Source of the DNA: Mauremys mutica
Lineage: Eukaryota; Chordata; Testudines; Geoemydidae
Assembly: GCF_020497125.1 (NCBI RefSeq)
Contig: NC_059073.1
Span: forward strand, 9,135,225-9,199,224
Direction of reading: 5' to 3'
Length of the DNA: 64,000 nt
Every line of letters starts with the position of its first letter. Position 1 is the first letter of the stretch. The notes under the pieces are model-generated. The model saw only the letters and a list, made by a program, of their open reading frames with translations, ran no database searches and was not told the origin of the DNA. Below are positions 46,101-55,600 of this stretch, one piece after another. The position numbers were made by a program, and so were the translations under genes.

Positions 46101-47315
46101 TCTAACAATCCCTTTCTCAGCCGCTCACCAAGGAGTCTGGGCACCACAGAGCTGCCTAACTTGAGGCTTGGAAAATTCCACTAGGTGGAGGGCAACGCTT
46201 CAATATTTCCATCTCTCCGTGACTTGGTTCCTCATGTGTAAAACAGAGAGAGCACGTCTCCACTGGGTGGTGGGGTAGGAATGATAAACCCACGTGGCAC
46301 GCTCTGACGCTGGAGTGAAAGGGACCAGAGAGGTGTCTGGGAAGGTGATCATTTCCTGTTCATTGTCTCCTTACTACTTGCTTAAGAAGACTCCGTAGCA
46401 TGTGAGATCGGGTAAGGGCATTATCTTGGAAGAGCCTGGCACAGAACCAACGGATCGAATCAGAGGGCAAATGATATGTTCTTCCTAATGAGTTGGCAGT
46501 GTCTTCTCCATCCATTAGATACAGCCTCAGGTAAACACCGGCAGCTTGCATCAACCCCGCAGCAGTGATGGGGCCATTTGCCCCATTGTGAACAGGGAGA
46601 CCAGGTCACCTGTAACAAGTTATAATTGAAAACCACAGGAATGAATAAGTTCCAGAGTCTGTAGCAATGATTCAAAACACATCTCAGCATCGTCAGCACG
46701 GCTCATTCCAGCCACACAAACATGGCAGCTAACTGAGAGGCGGCTCCAACGGCAGCGTTTTGACTCTGCGGTTGCGTGCCTTTAACGATCCTGGCATTTC
46801 CACTTGCTAACACAGAGCTAATTAACACACCGGTGAAAGCACCTGGGCTTTGACATGGGAACTGGCGGAAGGCACAGGAATTAAGCGGCTGCAATTAATT
46901 ATGTTTGCCTCTTGGAGCCAAGCACCAGTGCCCTGGGATTTCCTGGCTGTCTCCGTTCCCTTTGTTCATCTCCCTCCCTGGTGATCATGCAACACTTGTA
47001 GAAATTAATTTGGTGGCAATTGATTAAAGTTGGACATTTCTTGCTTGTGGAAGTAACTGGTTCTGAGCAACAGAAAGGAAACCTACAGATACCCCCCTGC
47101 CCTCTCTTTCCCGAGCATGGGGTTTGGGGAGGCTGGTTAAAAAGGGAAACACGGCACATAGCATGGAAGAAAGGAGGAAAACAGAAAGGAAGCAAGCGAA
47201 AGTCAAGAGGGTGAAAAATGTGTTTCCCTGCAACCCGTTTTGCATGAGATTACCAGGCTGGTCTGACTGAGACTGAAGGCAGTTGCAAGACCCTGGTAGG
47301 AGTCCGACTGGGCCT
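43171..47315. other. Long stretch without a recognised gene
   Basis: No domain was recognised in any frame. A possible MIR remnant lies at about 46190-46300 (CGTGACTTGGTTCCTCATGT). (AG)n runs lie near 45887-45902. This is the most repeat-poor part of the window and may be ordinary unique DNA. Confidence 0.45.
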
Positions 47316-47318
47316 TCT

Positions 47319-47382
47319 GGGCCTGATCCAAAGCCAATTAAAGTCAGTGGCAGTCTTCTCCACTGGGCTTTGGATCAGGCCC
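47319..47382. repeat. Short palindromic repeat
   Basis: GGGCCTGATCCAAAGCC and GGGCTTTGGATCAGGCCC are inverted ends of a 64-bp fold-back unit that I know as a widespread sauropsid repeat. Confidence 0.8.
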
Positions 47383-47428
47383 AATGTGAAACGCCTGAGC
47401 CGTAATGGTGTGAGCACGTACATATAGA

Positions 47429-47567
47429 TTGGTATATCTCCAATTATTACCTATTACCTATCTCCTAGAACTGGAAGGGACCTCAAAAGGTCATCGAGTC
47501 CAGCCCCCTGTCTTCACTAGCAGGACCAATTTTTTGCCCCAGATCCCTAAGTGGCCCCCTCAAGGTA
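47429..47567 (-). mobile_element. Cry I-type SINE, head lost
   Basis: The tail and body match 16957-17140 (CTCCTAGAACTGGAAGGGAC, GTCCAGCCCCCTG, CCCTAAGTGGCCCCCTCAAG). It stops before the B box, so the promoter half is missing. Confidence 0.85.
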
Positions 47568-47985
47568 TTCTGTGCGGGGTGTGAGAAGCTGGACGGGGGG
47601 AATTACTGTGCGTCTTTTACCCACAGCAATGAAAACCTAGCCAAGCTGATTCCTCCAGACCTAGCAGGTCCTCAGATGGTGCTGTGCATTTGACTCTAGA
47701 TGGCGCTCTGCAGGTGGACGGATTTCTGTTCACTTGCATAACGTTATACAAAGTCGTTGCCATCTATACGTAAATCCATTTGCTACGATGCGATGCGCAC
47801 ATTTAATTGGAAGGATCGACCGCAGTCACAGTTTTGCTTTTGCTCTTATTCCAGTGGATCGTTGGCTCTGTTTGAATCAACGCCTTACTGTTTTTAATAG
47901 TTAGTGAGAGTCGCTTATTGATTATTTTTTTATCGGTATGTGTACTTGTAAAGGGTACGTGGGCGGGCATAGACTACGACAGACG
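47568..47985. other. No feature recognised
   Basis: Nothing identified. Confidence 0.4.
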
Positions 47986-47987
47986 AG

Positions 47988-48150
47988 GGCCAGCTCCAGC
48001 TTTTTTGCTGCCCCAAGCGGCGAAGAAAAAAAAAAAAGAAAACCCAATTGAGTGGCCGCCGAAGAGGAAGAGGGAGTGAAAAGTGCCAAAGTGCCGACCC
48101 GGACGTGCCGCCCCTTTCTATTGGCCGCCCCAGGCACTTGCTTCCTTCCT
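47988..48150. mobile_element. hAT MITE fragment
   Basis: GAGGGCCAGCTCCAGCTTTT and GCTGCCCCAAGCGGCGAAG at the left, and TTGGCCGCCCCAGGCACTTG at the right, are related to family B hAT MITEs. The ends are eroded and no duplication was found. Confidence 0.55.
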
Positions 48151-49250
48151 TGTGTCTGTAGCAGAGCTCCCCATGTTGATTTCTAGTGTTGCTATTTCCC
48201 CCCGGCCGTTTCCGGTGTTTCGGCCATTTAGAAGAGACCTTAACCATTGAGATCCTGACGGCTCATTGAAGGATGGAGTGTTAAGAGCTGGCTTCTCTTT
48301 TTGCTCCTGCAGTTTATGGGTAGACATAACTGCAGGCCCGCTGCTTTGGTCATCCCTAGGATCCAAATCCCGTTGAAGATGAGAGACCCTAATTGCGCCT
48401 AAAAACCAGGGTCAGCCTTTGCAAAGCTTGAAGCCTATGGTTTGTCTTTTAAATCCACATTTAGGCACCCAAGTGGCCTTGTTTCAAGAGGTGCTAGGTA
48501 CTTGCTTCTTCCTGCAACGTCAGGTCCACCTGTAGGTGTGAGACGGAAAATCCCCTTCTGTGGCTCGCTCGGTCCTATGTCTCTCCACCGAGACACCTAA
48601 CAAGGGTGCCTTTGAGTGGCGGTGGTGGTGGTGGACTTTGTAATGGGGATACATTTTCCATTGCAAACATGGATGAGACCATCAACTCACTTTGCACAGG
48701 GTTGAGAGCTAACCTCTATTTCCAGAAAGGACCAATGACTTGAAGCTCCTCTCCAGTCAACGTAGCACCTACCAGAGAACTTGGGAATACACTGACCATA
48801 GCGCTGGAGTTTAAAGGGGCATCGTTATCAAAATCCAGTAACTTGGCACACATGAATAAAAGGAGGCAGCCGCGGCATCCACAGGCCGAATGCAGCCACC
48901 TGTTCCATGTTTGCAACTCCAGCTGAAATTAATTGGACTGCAGAGGTGTAAATGAGAGCCAAATCTGGCTGTGTGTGTCTGAATGGGCCCAGCTACTGCA
49001 GTGATGGTGGCTTTATAAAGAGACAGATTACAGCAGCTGAAAAGAGAGGCTTCATATCTGCTTGACTCCAAGGACCAAATCCCATGAAGGCACAAAATGA
49101 GCGAAGCTAATACTCCTGGATGCAATGGGAACTAGATTGGCATGGGTTCTTCAAAACTCCATGCGGGTCCCAGCAGGAAACAGGTTGAAGCTCCCTGATC
49201 TTGGCCCTGGCATAACCTGAAACAGCTCTCAGTCATACGACTGGTATAAG
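48151..49250. other. No gene recognised
   Basis: Small (GGTGGT)n run near 48620. No motif in the short frames. Confidence 0.4.
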
Positions 49251-49252
49251 AG

Positions 49253-49383
49253 CAGGGGCGGCTCTAGGCATTTTGCCACCCCAAGCAGCCTACCTGCCGC
49301 CCTCGCGGCTCCAGCAGAGTGCCCCCCCGTGGCTTGCCGCCCCAAGCACGCACTTGGCGTGCTGGTGCCTGGAGCCGTCCCTG
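49253..49383. mobile_element. hAT MITE, family B, short copy
   Basis: TIRs CAGGGGCGGCTC and, inverted, CAGGGACGGCTC. An exact 8-bp duplication TATAAGAG lies at 49245-49252 and 49384-49391. It is 131 bp, an internally deleted relative of 27950-28170. Confidence 0.95.
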
Positions 49384-49391
49384 TATAAGAG

Positions 49392-50265
49392 AGACCTTAC
49401 CCCAATGGAAGATCAGAGTAGTAGAGCTCTGCTTTTGCCACACCCCTTCCTTGTCATCAGCCCTGCCCAGGGCATGCCCCTCTCTCCTTTGACACGTCCC
49501 CTCCTTTAAAGGGGATCTCCACTGTGCTTCAGGAATTATCTGCTAGTTATTTCCATCCAGTTTCTCTCCACTTTGTGCCACGTGAGCAGTACAAAATGGA
49601 TGTAGCAGACTGAAGGATCTCTCCTGCAAGTTACATCTGTAAGTTGTAATAATACTTCGTAGTTTTTATATAGTGCTTCTGATCTGCGAATCGCAAGGAG
49701 GCTTCACTCAGATGGGTAAGTTTTCTCATCCCTGCTTTACAGATGACAGCTTGGGCTGGGTATAGTAAAACTGACAAATGCAGAAGACAATTTATGGAAG
49801 GGCACTGGTGGGAGGAAACACGTGAAACATTAAAGGCTGAAATTACAGAAGGGAGCCAGTTCTGACATCAAAGTTCCTCGTAGTCTAATAAAACATTGGA
49901 AATTTTTCATTGCAAGTGGTAGTTAAGATCTAAAATGAGAGAGAGCATATCAAAGAGCTGAACGGGGAGGACAGGGAGTGTGGTAGCTCCATGAGGAATT
50001 TCAAACAACTGGTTCATCTCTCTTTAACATCATTATATCTCCCTATTCCTTAATATCAGTTCCTTTCATCCTGCAGGCTCACTAATCTAAAGTCTTTTTA
50101 GCACTTTCCCAGAGTACCATCTGTTTGCATAGTAATTTCCTCCAAGTCCTTACAGGGCTGCAATAATCCCTTCGTGTTAACATTGATTTCAAACATCCTC
50201 ATCAACAAAGCAATGACTGTGGAGGAAAAAAAATATCTATTTTCAAACAGCAGCTACTGGCAATC
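49392..50265. other. No gene; MIR-like piece near 49660-49760
   Basis: TTTATATAGTGCTTCTGATC and CATCCCTGCTTTACAGATGA suggest an eroded MIR. Nothing else recognised. Confidence 0.4.
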
Positions 50266-50277
50266 ATGGCAGGAAAT

Positions 50278-50762
50278 CAGAGGGGTAGCCGTGTGAGTCC
50301 GGATCTGTAAAAGCAGCAAAGAATCCTGTGGCACCTTATAGACTAACAGACGTTTTGCAGCATGAGCTTTCATGGGTGAATACCCACTTCGTCGGATGCA
50401 AGTAGTGGAAATTTCCAGGGGCAGGTATATATAAGCAAGCAAGAAGCAAGCTAGAGATAACGAGGTTAGTTCAATCAGGGAGGATGAGGCCCTGTTCTAG
50501 CAGTTGAGGTGTGAAAACCAAGGGAGGAGAAACTGGTTCTGTAGTTGGCAAGACTGTGAAGACACCTCAACTGCTAGAACAGGGCCTCATCCTCCCTGAT
50601 TGAACTAACCTCGTTATCTCTAGCCTGCTTCTTGCTTGCATATATATACCTGCCCCTGGAAATTTCCACTACTTGCATCCGACGAAGTAGGTATTCACCC
50701 ACGAAAGCTCATGCTGCAAAACGTCTGTTAGTCTATAAGGTGCCACAGGATTCTTTGCTGCT
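50278..50762. mobile_element. Folded-back PLE copy with 200-nt arms
   Basis: It is flanked by an exact 12-bp duplication ATGGCAGGAAAT (50266-50277, 50763-50774). Arms 50313-50512 and 50562-50761 are inverted copies (200 nt each, about four mismatches) around a 49-nt loop of further PLE 3' sequence. Both arms share the variant TTTTGCAGC where other PLE tails here have TTTTGGAGC, so one molecule templated both. Confidence 0.95.
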
Positions 50763-50774
50763 ATGGCAGGAAAT

Positions 50775-51290
50775 AACCACCAAGAAAGGATGAGCATCTA
50801 GGATTTCATCAGGGCAGTGGTAGGTGTACTGGTACAATCCCATTAAGCAACATGGGTTTGATTCATAGCATAGACATACAGGAAAATAACTCAGTTTCTC
50901 CAACAAAGGTTCTCCAACAAATGTCACCCTGCAGATGAAAAATACAAACAACGGGAAGAGATTGGAAGCAGAGGCATGTGTGACTCTGAATACCTTGTGC
51001 TGGACCCTTGCTCTGAGGAAGAGGTCCTAGGACCCAAGAAGGCACTGTTAATGCAAATGCATTTGTGTTGGGAATTTCTAATGCAAACAACAGCTGGTCA
51101 TGGTGATGGTTAGAGCTTGGGGGAAATTTTCACATGAAACTTTTTTCAGTGAAAAATGCACATTTGGCAACACCAAAATGCTTCACAAATTCGTGTCTGT
51201 TCTGATGGACGGTTCTGGTTGGAAAAAAAAACATTAAAAGATTCTGAACAAAATTTGAAAGGTTTCATGTCAACATTTTTGACATGGAAA
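50775..51290. other. Unassigned, AT-rich palindromic at 51120-51290
   Basis: 51120-51290 carries A/T fold-back blocks as at 12.8 and 54.3 kb. The block 51291-54245 may have been inserted into one such repeat, because similar sequence stands on both sides. Confidence 0.4.
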
Positions 51291-51292
51291 GG

Positions 51293-51619
51293 AGAGGTTA
51301 CTTACCTGTATGGTAACTGGAGTCCTTCAAGATGTTATGCCCCTATGGGTGCTCCATGTTGTGTGTGGGTGAGCTCATGCACTTTTGATTGGAGATTTTT
51401 CTTCAGCAGCATCAGTGGGTCCATGCCTATGGCCTACATACCTTTGTGCTCCAGGCTGAGGTTACACAAAGAGGGGTAGACCCACCACTGTTCCCTTTCC
51501 TTCTCAACTCCAACAGCTGAAGGCAAGAACTCCAAAGCAGAGGGGAAAGGTAGCGGAGCAACCCATAGGGATGTAACATCTCGAATAACTCCAGTTACTG
51601 TACAGGTGAGTTCCTGCTC
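51293..51619. repeat. Inverted repeat at the DIRS 3' side
   Basis: 51293-51355 (GAGAGGTTACTTACCTGTAT...) is inverted at 51555-51619 with about 80% match. The block CTATGGGTGCTCCA also occurs a third time near 51645. Such inverted ends are expected near DIRS termini. Confidence 0.65.
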
Positions 51620-51867
51620 CTCCTTCTTTGAGTGTATGTCACTATGGGTGCTCCACATTGGCTGATTACCAAGCCATAACTCAACATGGAGGAAGGTGCT
51701 GAGGAGATGAGTCCATACCAGTGCAGAGGATGGCCTCACCAAAGGCTGCATTGGATGTGGAAGTGTAGAGGAGGGCATAGTGCTGAGTGAATGTACGCAC
51801 TGATGACCAGGTAGTGCCTTTGCAAATGTCAGCAGAGGGTACATTCTGCTGTGGTCTGGGGGCTCTG

Positions 51868-52107
51868 TTATATTGTGGATATGTGGCTGGTCATGGCACC
51901 GAAGCTGTCCATGGATAGGTATGCCCTGCTGGCTAGAGGGTCCAGTGTGGCCCTGAGGAAGGCTAAATGTTGAACAGGTACGATGTTGGACTTCTCTGTC
52001 TTGAAGCGAAGGCCCAGGGAGTGAAACAGAGCTAAGGCCTTGTTAGTGGATGACTTGGCTTCAGAAAAGGAGCTGTCCTTGAGGTAGGGGAATACAATTA
52101 CACCCAT
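51868..52107 (-). pseudogene. DIRS reverse transcriptase palm fragment
   Basis: Begins at the minus-strand M before GVIVFPYLKDSS. The catalytic YLDD is changed to YLKD (52075-52086), which removes an active-site Asp. LGLRFKTEKSNIVPVQHLAFL follows, the DIRS pattern downstream of the palm. This is inferred from family pattern recall. Confidence 0.75.
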
Positions 52108-52467
52108 CCAATGGAGACAGGCATTGACAACTGAGAGGACTTTTGTAAAGACTCCCGGGACAGTTGAAAGGCTGAAGGGAAGGACCCGCTACTGGTAGTG
52201 CTATTCCCAACCCTGAATCGTTTGTGCAGGATGCATAGCTATGTGGACATCCTGAAGGGAGAGGAGCACAAACCAGTCCCTTCAATCTAACAATGGTATG
52301 TTCCCTGTGAGGGACACCATCTTGAATCTCTGAGTTGGGATGAAGGTATTCAGTGTCCTGAGGTCCAAGATTGGCCTCCATCCCCCTTTTTAATTTGGAA
52401 CTAGGAAGTATCTGGAATAAAACTCCTTTCTGGCGAATTCAAAGAGACCTAAAGAGACCCTTGTGAG

Positions 52468-52870
52468 CACAGGTGCCAACTTTTGTTGGCGCTGGTGGAA
52501 GCTCATGCCCCCCGCTGTCCCTGGCCCCGCCTCCGCTCCCTGCCCCGCCCCTACTCCGCCCCGTCCCTGCCCCATTGGATCCCTCCCCAAATCCCCGTCC
52601 TGGCCCCACCTCTTCCCCAAGCACGCCGCATTCCTCCTCCTCCCCCCTCCCTCCCAGGCTTGCGGGAAACAGCTGTTTCATGGCGCAAGCGCTGGGAGAG
52701 AGGGATGGAGAGTGGAGGAGAAGCAGAATGCAGCAGCCCACTCAGGGGAGGAGGCGGAGGTGAGCTGGGGTCGGGGAGCGGGGCAGGGAGCTGCTGGTGG
52801 GGCTCCGCATCTACCAATTTTGCCCTGTGGGTGCTCCAGCTCTGGAGCACCCACGGAGTCGGCGCCTATG
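52468..52870. mobile_element. hAT non-autonomous element inside the DIRS
   Basis: Ends CACAGGTGCCAAC and GTCGGCGCCTATG, roughly inverted. An exact 8-bp duplication CTTGTGAG lies at 52460-52467 and 52871-52878. A GGGTGCTCCAGCTCTGGAGC palindrome sits near the right end. The GC-rich body creates long chance frames on both strands. Confidence 0.92.
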
Positions 52871-53119
52871 CTTGTGAGCAGGGTCCCTGAAGAGGGACTG
52901 GGTGGGCTGGGGCCAAGGAAACAAAAGGGATGGTGTAGCCTGATGAGACTCTTTCCAGGATCCACCTGTCGGACGTGATGAGCTCCCAATAAGGTGTAAA
53001 TCGGGAGAGGCAGCCCCCATTGAATAGGTGGATGACATGGTGGTGAAGCGCATGACCCAGAGAGTGCAACAGTTCATGGCCATTGACTAAACGCATCAAA
53101 ATGGGTGCTTGGCTGAGGA

Positions 53120-53605
53120 GAAAAACTCAGTGGTGGCAATAGAGGAAGGTCCCTTCTTGTGAAACCTCAGCATCTCTGTTGGTGGCGCCGTCAGATTCCA
53201 CAACGTGAAAATGTGACCTAGCAGGAGCATTGAGCTCTCAGAGATTTACTAAATTCCCTCTTGGTTGCAGGAACATAAATACCCACAGAGCACAGGGTTG
53301 CCCTGGTGACCTTGAGGGAGTTTAGGCACTTGTATGTAGTGTTGCTGAAGAGCTTAGGCCCTTCAGAGGAAAGGTGACAGGTGTCTGCCAGATGTTACGA
53401 CCTGATGACAATATTGCATCATTAATACGCATGGCTGGCTTGCCTTGCAATGTAGAGTGGAGGATATCGCACAAGGAATGCTGGGATTCCTGCACCGCCC
53501 CTGGGGGATCTGAAAAGTCTCGGCCATCCTCTTCTCTAAGTCCTGAAAAACTTTAAAGTCATCCATGTAGGATGGTGCTGGGGCCAGAACTTCAGGAGGA
53601 CACGA
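53120..53605 (-). pseudogene. DIRS gag-like fragment
   Basis: The frame 53363-53653 reads [20 protein letters not shown] and then IPQGRCRNPS, which I recall as the N-terminal protein of turtle DIRS elements. It breaks into other frames below 53360. Confidence 0.5.
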
Positions 53606-54276
53606 GAATTTGTAAAGTAATGCACATTGGAAAAAATAACCCCAACTATACATACAACATGATGGGGGCTAATTTAGCTACAACGAGTCAGGAAAAAGAT
53701 CTTGGCGTCATCGTGGATAGTTCTCTGAAGATGTCCACGCAGTGTGCAGAGGCGGTCGAAAAAGCAAACAGGATGTTAGGAATCATTAAAAAGGGGATAG
53801 AGAATAAGACTGAGAATATATTATTGCCCTTATATAAATCCATGGTACGCCCACATCTCGAATACTGCGTACAGATGTGGTCTCCTCACCTCAAAAAAGA
53901 TATTCTAGCACTAGAAAAGGTTCAGAAAAGGGCAACTAAAATGATTAGGGGTTTAGAGAGGGTCCCATACGAGGGAAGATTAAAGAGGCTAGGACTCTTC
54001 AGCTTGGAAAAGAGGAGACTAAGGGGGGATATGATAGAGGTATATAAAATCATGAGTGATGTGGAGAAAGTGGATAAGGAAAAGTTATTTACTTATTCCC
54101 ATAATATAAGAACTAGGGGTCACCAAATGAAATTAATAGGCAGCAGGTTTAAAACAAATAAAAGGAAGTTCTTCTTCACGCAGCGCACAGTCAACTTGTG
54201 GAACTCCTTGCCTGAGGAGGTTGTGGAGGCTAGGACTATAACATTTAAACAAAATGTTTTGATTTTATCAAAATAA
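53572..54276 (+). pseudogene. CR1 ORF2 C-terminal frame, 234 codons open
   Basis: The open frame is the longest in the window. Codons from about 53611 are CR1: [81 protein letters not shown] and [15 protein letters not shown]. It lacks the RT core and the endonuclease. The first dozen codons belong to the flank. That it stays open over more than 210 CR1 codons suggests a younger copy than the others here. Confidence 0.9.
53609..54245 (+). mobile_element. CR1 LINE piece, truncated at both ends
   Basis: CR1 ORF2 C-terminal region starting at [14 protein letters not shown] and stopping after VEARTIT. The usual 3' UTR is absent and AT-rich repeat follows directly. LINE copies are normally truncated only at the 5' end, so a deletion or later insertion has removed the 3' end. 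Confidence 0.92.
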
Positions 54277-55465
54277 AAACTTTTTGTTCTACTCGCAAAT
54301 TTTTTCTTTCTTTTATACTTTTTGATTTGTCAAAAAGTTTCAAAACTTTTTTTGTTGTTGTTTTTGATTTTATGGAATTGCTAGTAAGCCAACAATCAGT
54401 TATTCAAACAGCCCTCATGCTGATGGCATACACTAGCACAGTACAGGTGATTGTCTCCCCCTTGTGGCTGGCCCATGTGGAGGATAATTATTGATATTAC
54501 TGATTGTGTGCTGGGTGCTTTTTGAAAACAGAGATGACATCATAGCTGTTGTCTCATGGAGCTCACAGTCCCACGGTAGACAGAGACACGGTGGTGGGAA
54601 GAGGCATGCCCTGTTAGCAAAGTGGTGATTATTCTGGTTGGTCACATCCAAGTCAATGTTTGGTTATTTAGATAGGATAGAAATCATTCCTTATTACTCC
54701 TCAGACTTGCAAGAGTAAATCAGATGGATTCCACACCTTCCCTTACAGGCATTGTAACAGCAGGGGGTATCCAGGTGGGATGAGCTCCATGCAAAGGAGT
54801 GGCATGGAGGAAGATGGGAGAAAGTCCTTGCGAGGAGCTGCTGAATGGGTGGATGAGGCTAATGTCACTGACGGGGTGGAGGGAGCAGTGGAAAATGAGC
54901 CTGGCAGGGAGATGTTGAGGCCTACAGGGTTTTGGAGGCAGTGACAAGACGTTTGAATGTGATGGCAGCTGAGGCAGGTGGCTCTGTGATCCTGATGGAG
55001 TTAACCCTTTAGATCAAGTGGTAAGGGGTTATGCTTTTGGTATTGGGGGCTTGGGTTCTATATCTGCTGGCAACCATTATGTCTGCATGACAGAGAGCAT
55101 CGGGTCCCTATACGGTGCCTGCCAAGATAGGCTCCCAGGCTCAGATCTTCAGAAGCCCACATTCATTTTGGCTGTGTGGATTTTAGAGCTCCCAACCCCA
55201 GACAAAGACACCTTTGAGCAGCTAAACCCTACTGCTCCAAACAGAAAACAGACTAGAGCCTGACTGAAGTCCATGTTTGCAGCAACAGTATCAGATGGGC
55301 ACCAAAAAATGAGTCACCCAAAGGTGGAGGCACTTTTGAAAATGTAGGCCACCATATTTAGACTTAGAACGAATAGACTCCACTGTGTCTAGGTCAGGCA
55401 ATCCCTACTCCTGATTGTGCAGATGGTTAAATGCTGTTACTTGTTGTAGAAACGAGGTAGTACAG
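54246..55465. other. AT-rich repeat then unassigned DNA
   Basis: 54246-54375 is A/T fold-back repeat (TTTTGATTTTATCAAAATAA). The rest has no recognised feature. Confidence 0.45.
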
Positions 55466-55467
55466 TT

Positions 55468-55600
55468 ACATGACCTGGGTTCTAGTTCTGGCTTTGCTAG
55501 TAGTTTGCTGCTTGACCTTCAAAAATCGCTTCACCCCTTACCTCAGTTTCCCCATCGGTAGAAATGCAGACCATGTGGAACACACATGAAGTGTTTTGAG
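55468..55600 (+). repeat. MIR SINE fragment
   Basis: TGACCTGGGTTCTAGTTCTG, GCTGCTTGACCTTC and ACCTCAGTTTCCCCATCGGT in MIR order. Confidence 0.85.

Larger units (their letters stand above)
51291..53605 (-). mobile_element. DIRS-type retroelement, degraded
   Basis: The minus strand encodes, in order from 53605, a gag-like part (with [18 protein letters not shown]), then DIRS RT blocks (ITSDRWILERVSSGY near 52940-53000), then after the hAT YSRYFLVPN and GGWRPILDLRTLN near 52350-52420, and VFPYLKDSS at about 52070-52095. DIRS elements use a tyrosine recombinase instead of an integrase. That gene was not seen. Stops and shifts are frequent. Confidence 0.75.

Noticed and set aside
50278..50762. 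CRISPR-like or tandem repeat array
   Set aside because: The repeats are two inverted arms of one element with a target duplication, not multiple direct repeats with unique spacers.
52463..52978. 171-codon plus-strand frame and its overlapping frames on both strands
   Set aside because: It spans the hAT element 52468-52870 and reads out into the DIRS on the wrong strand. The Pro/Ser/Ala-rich composition comes from GC content.
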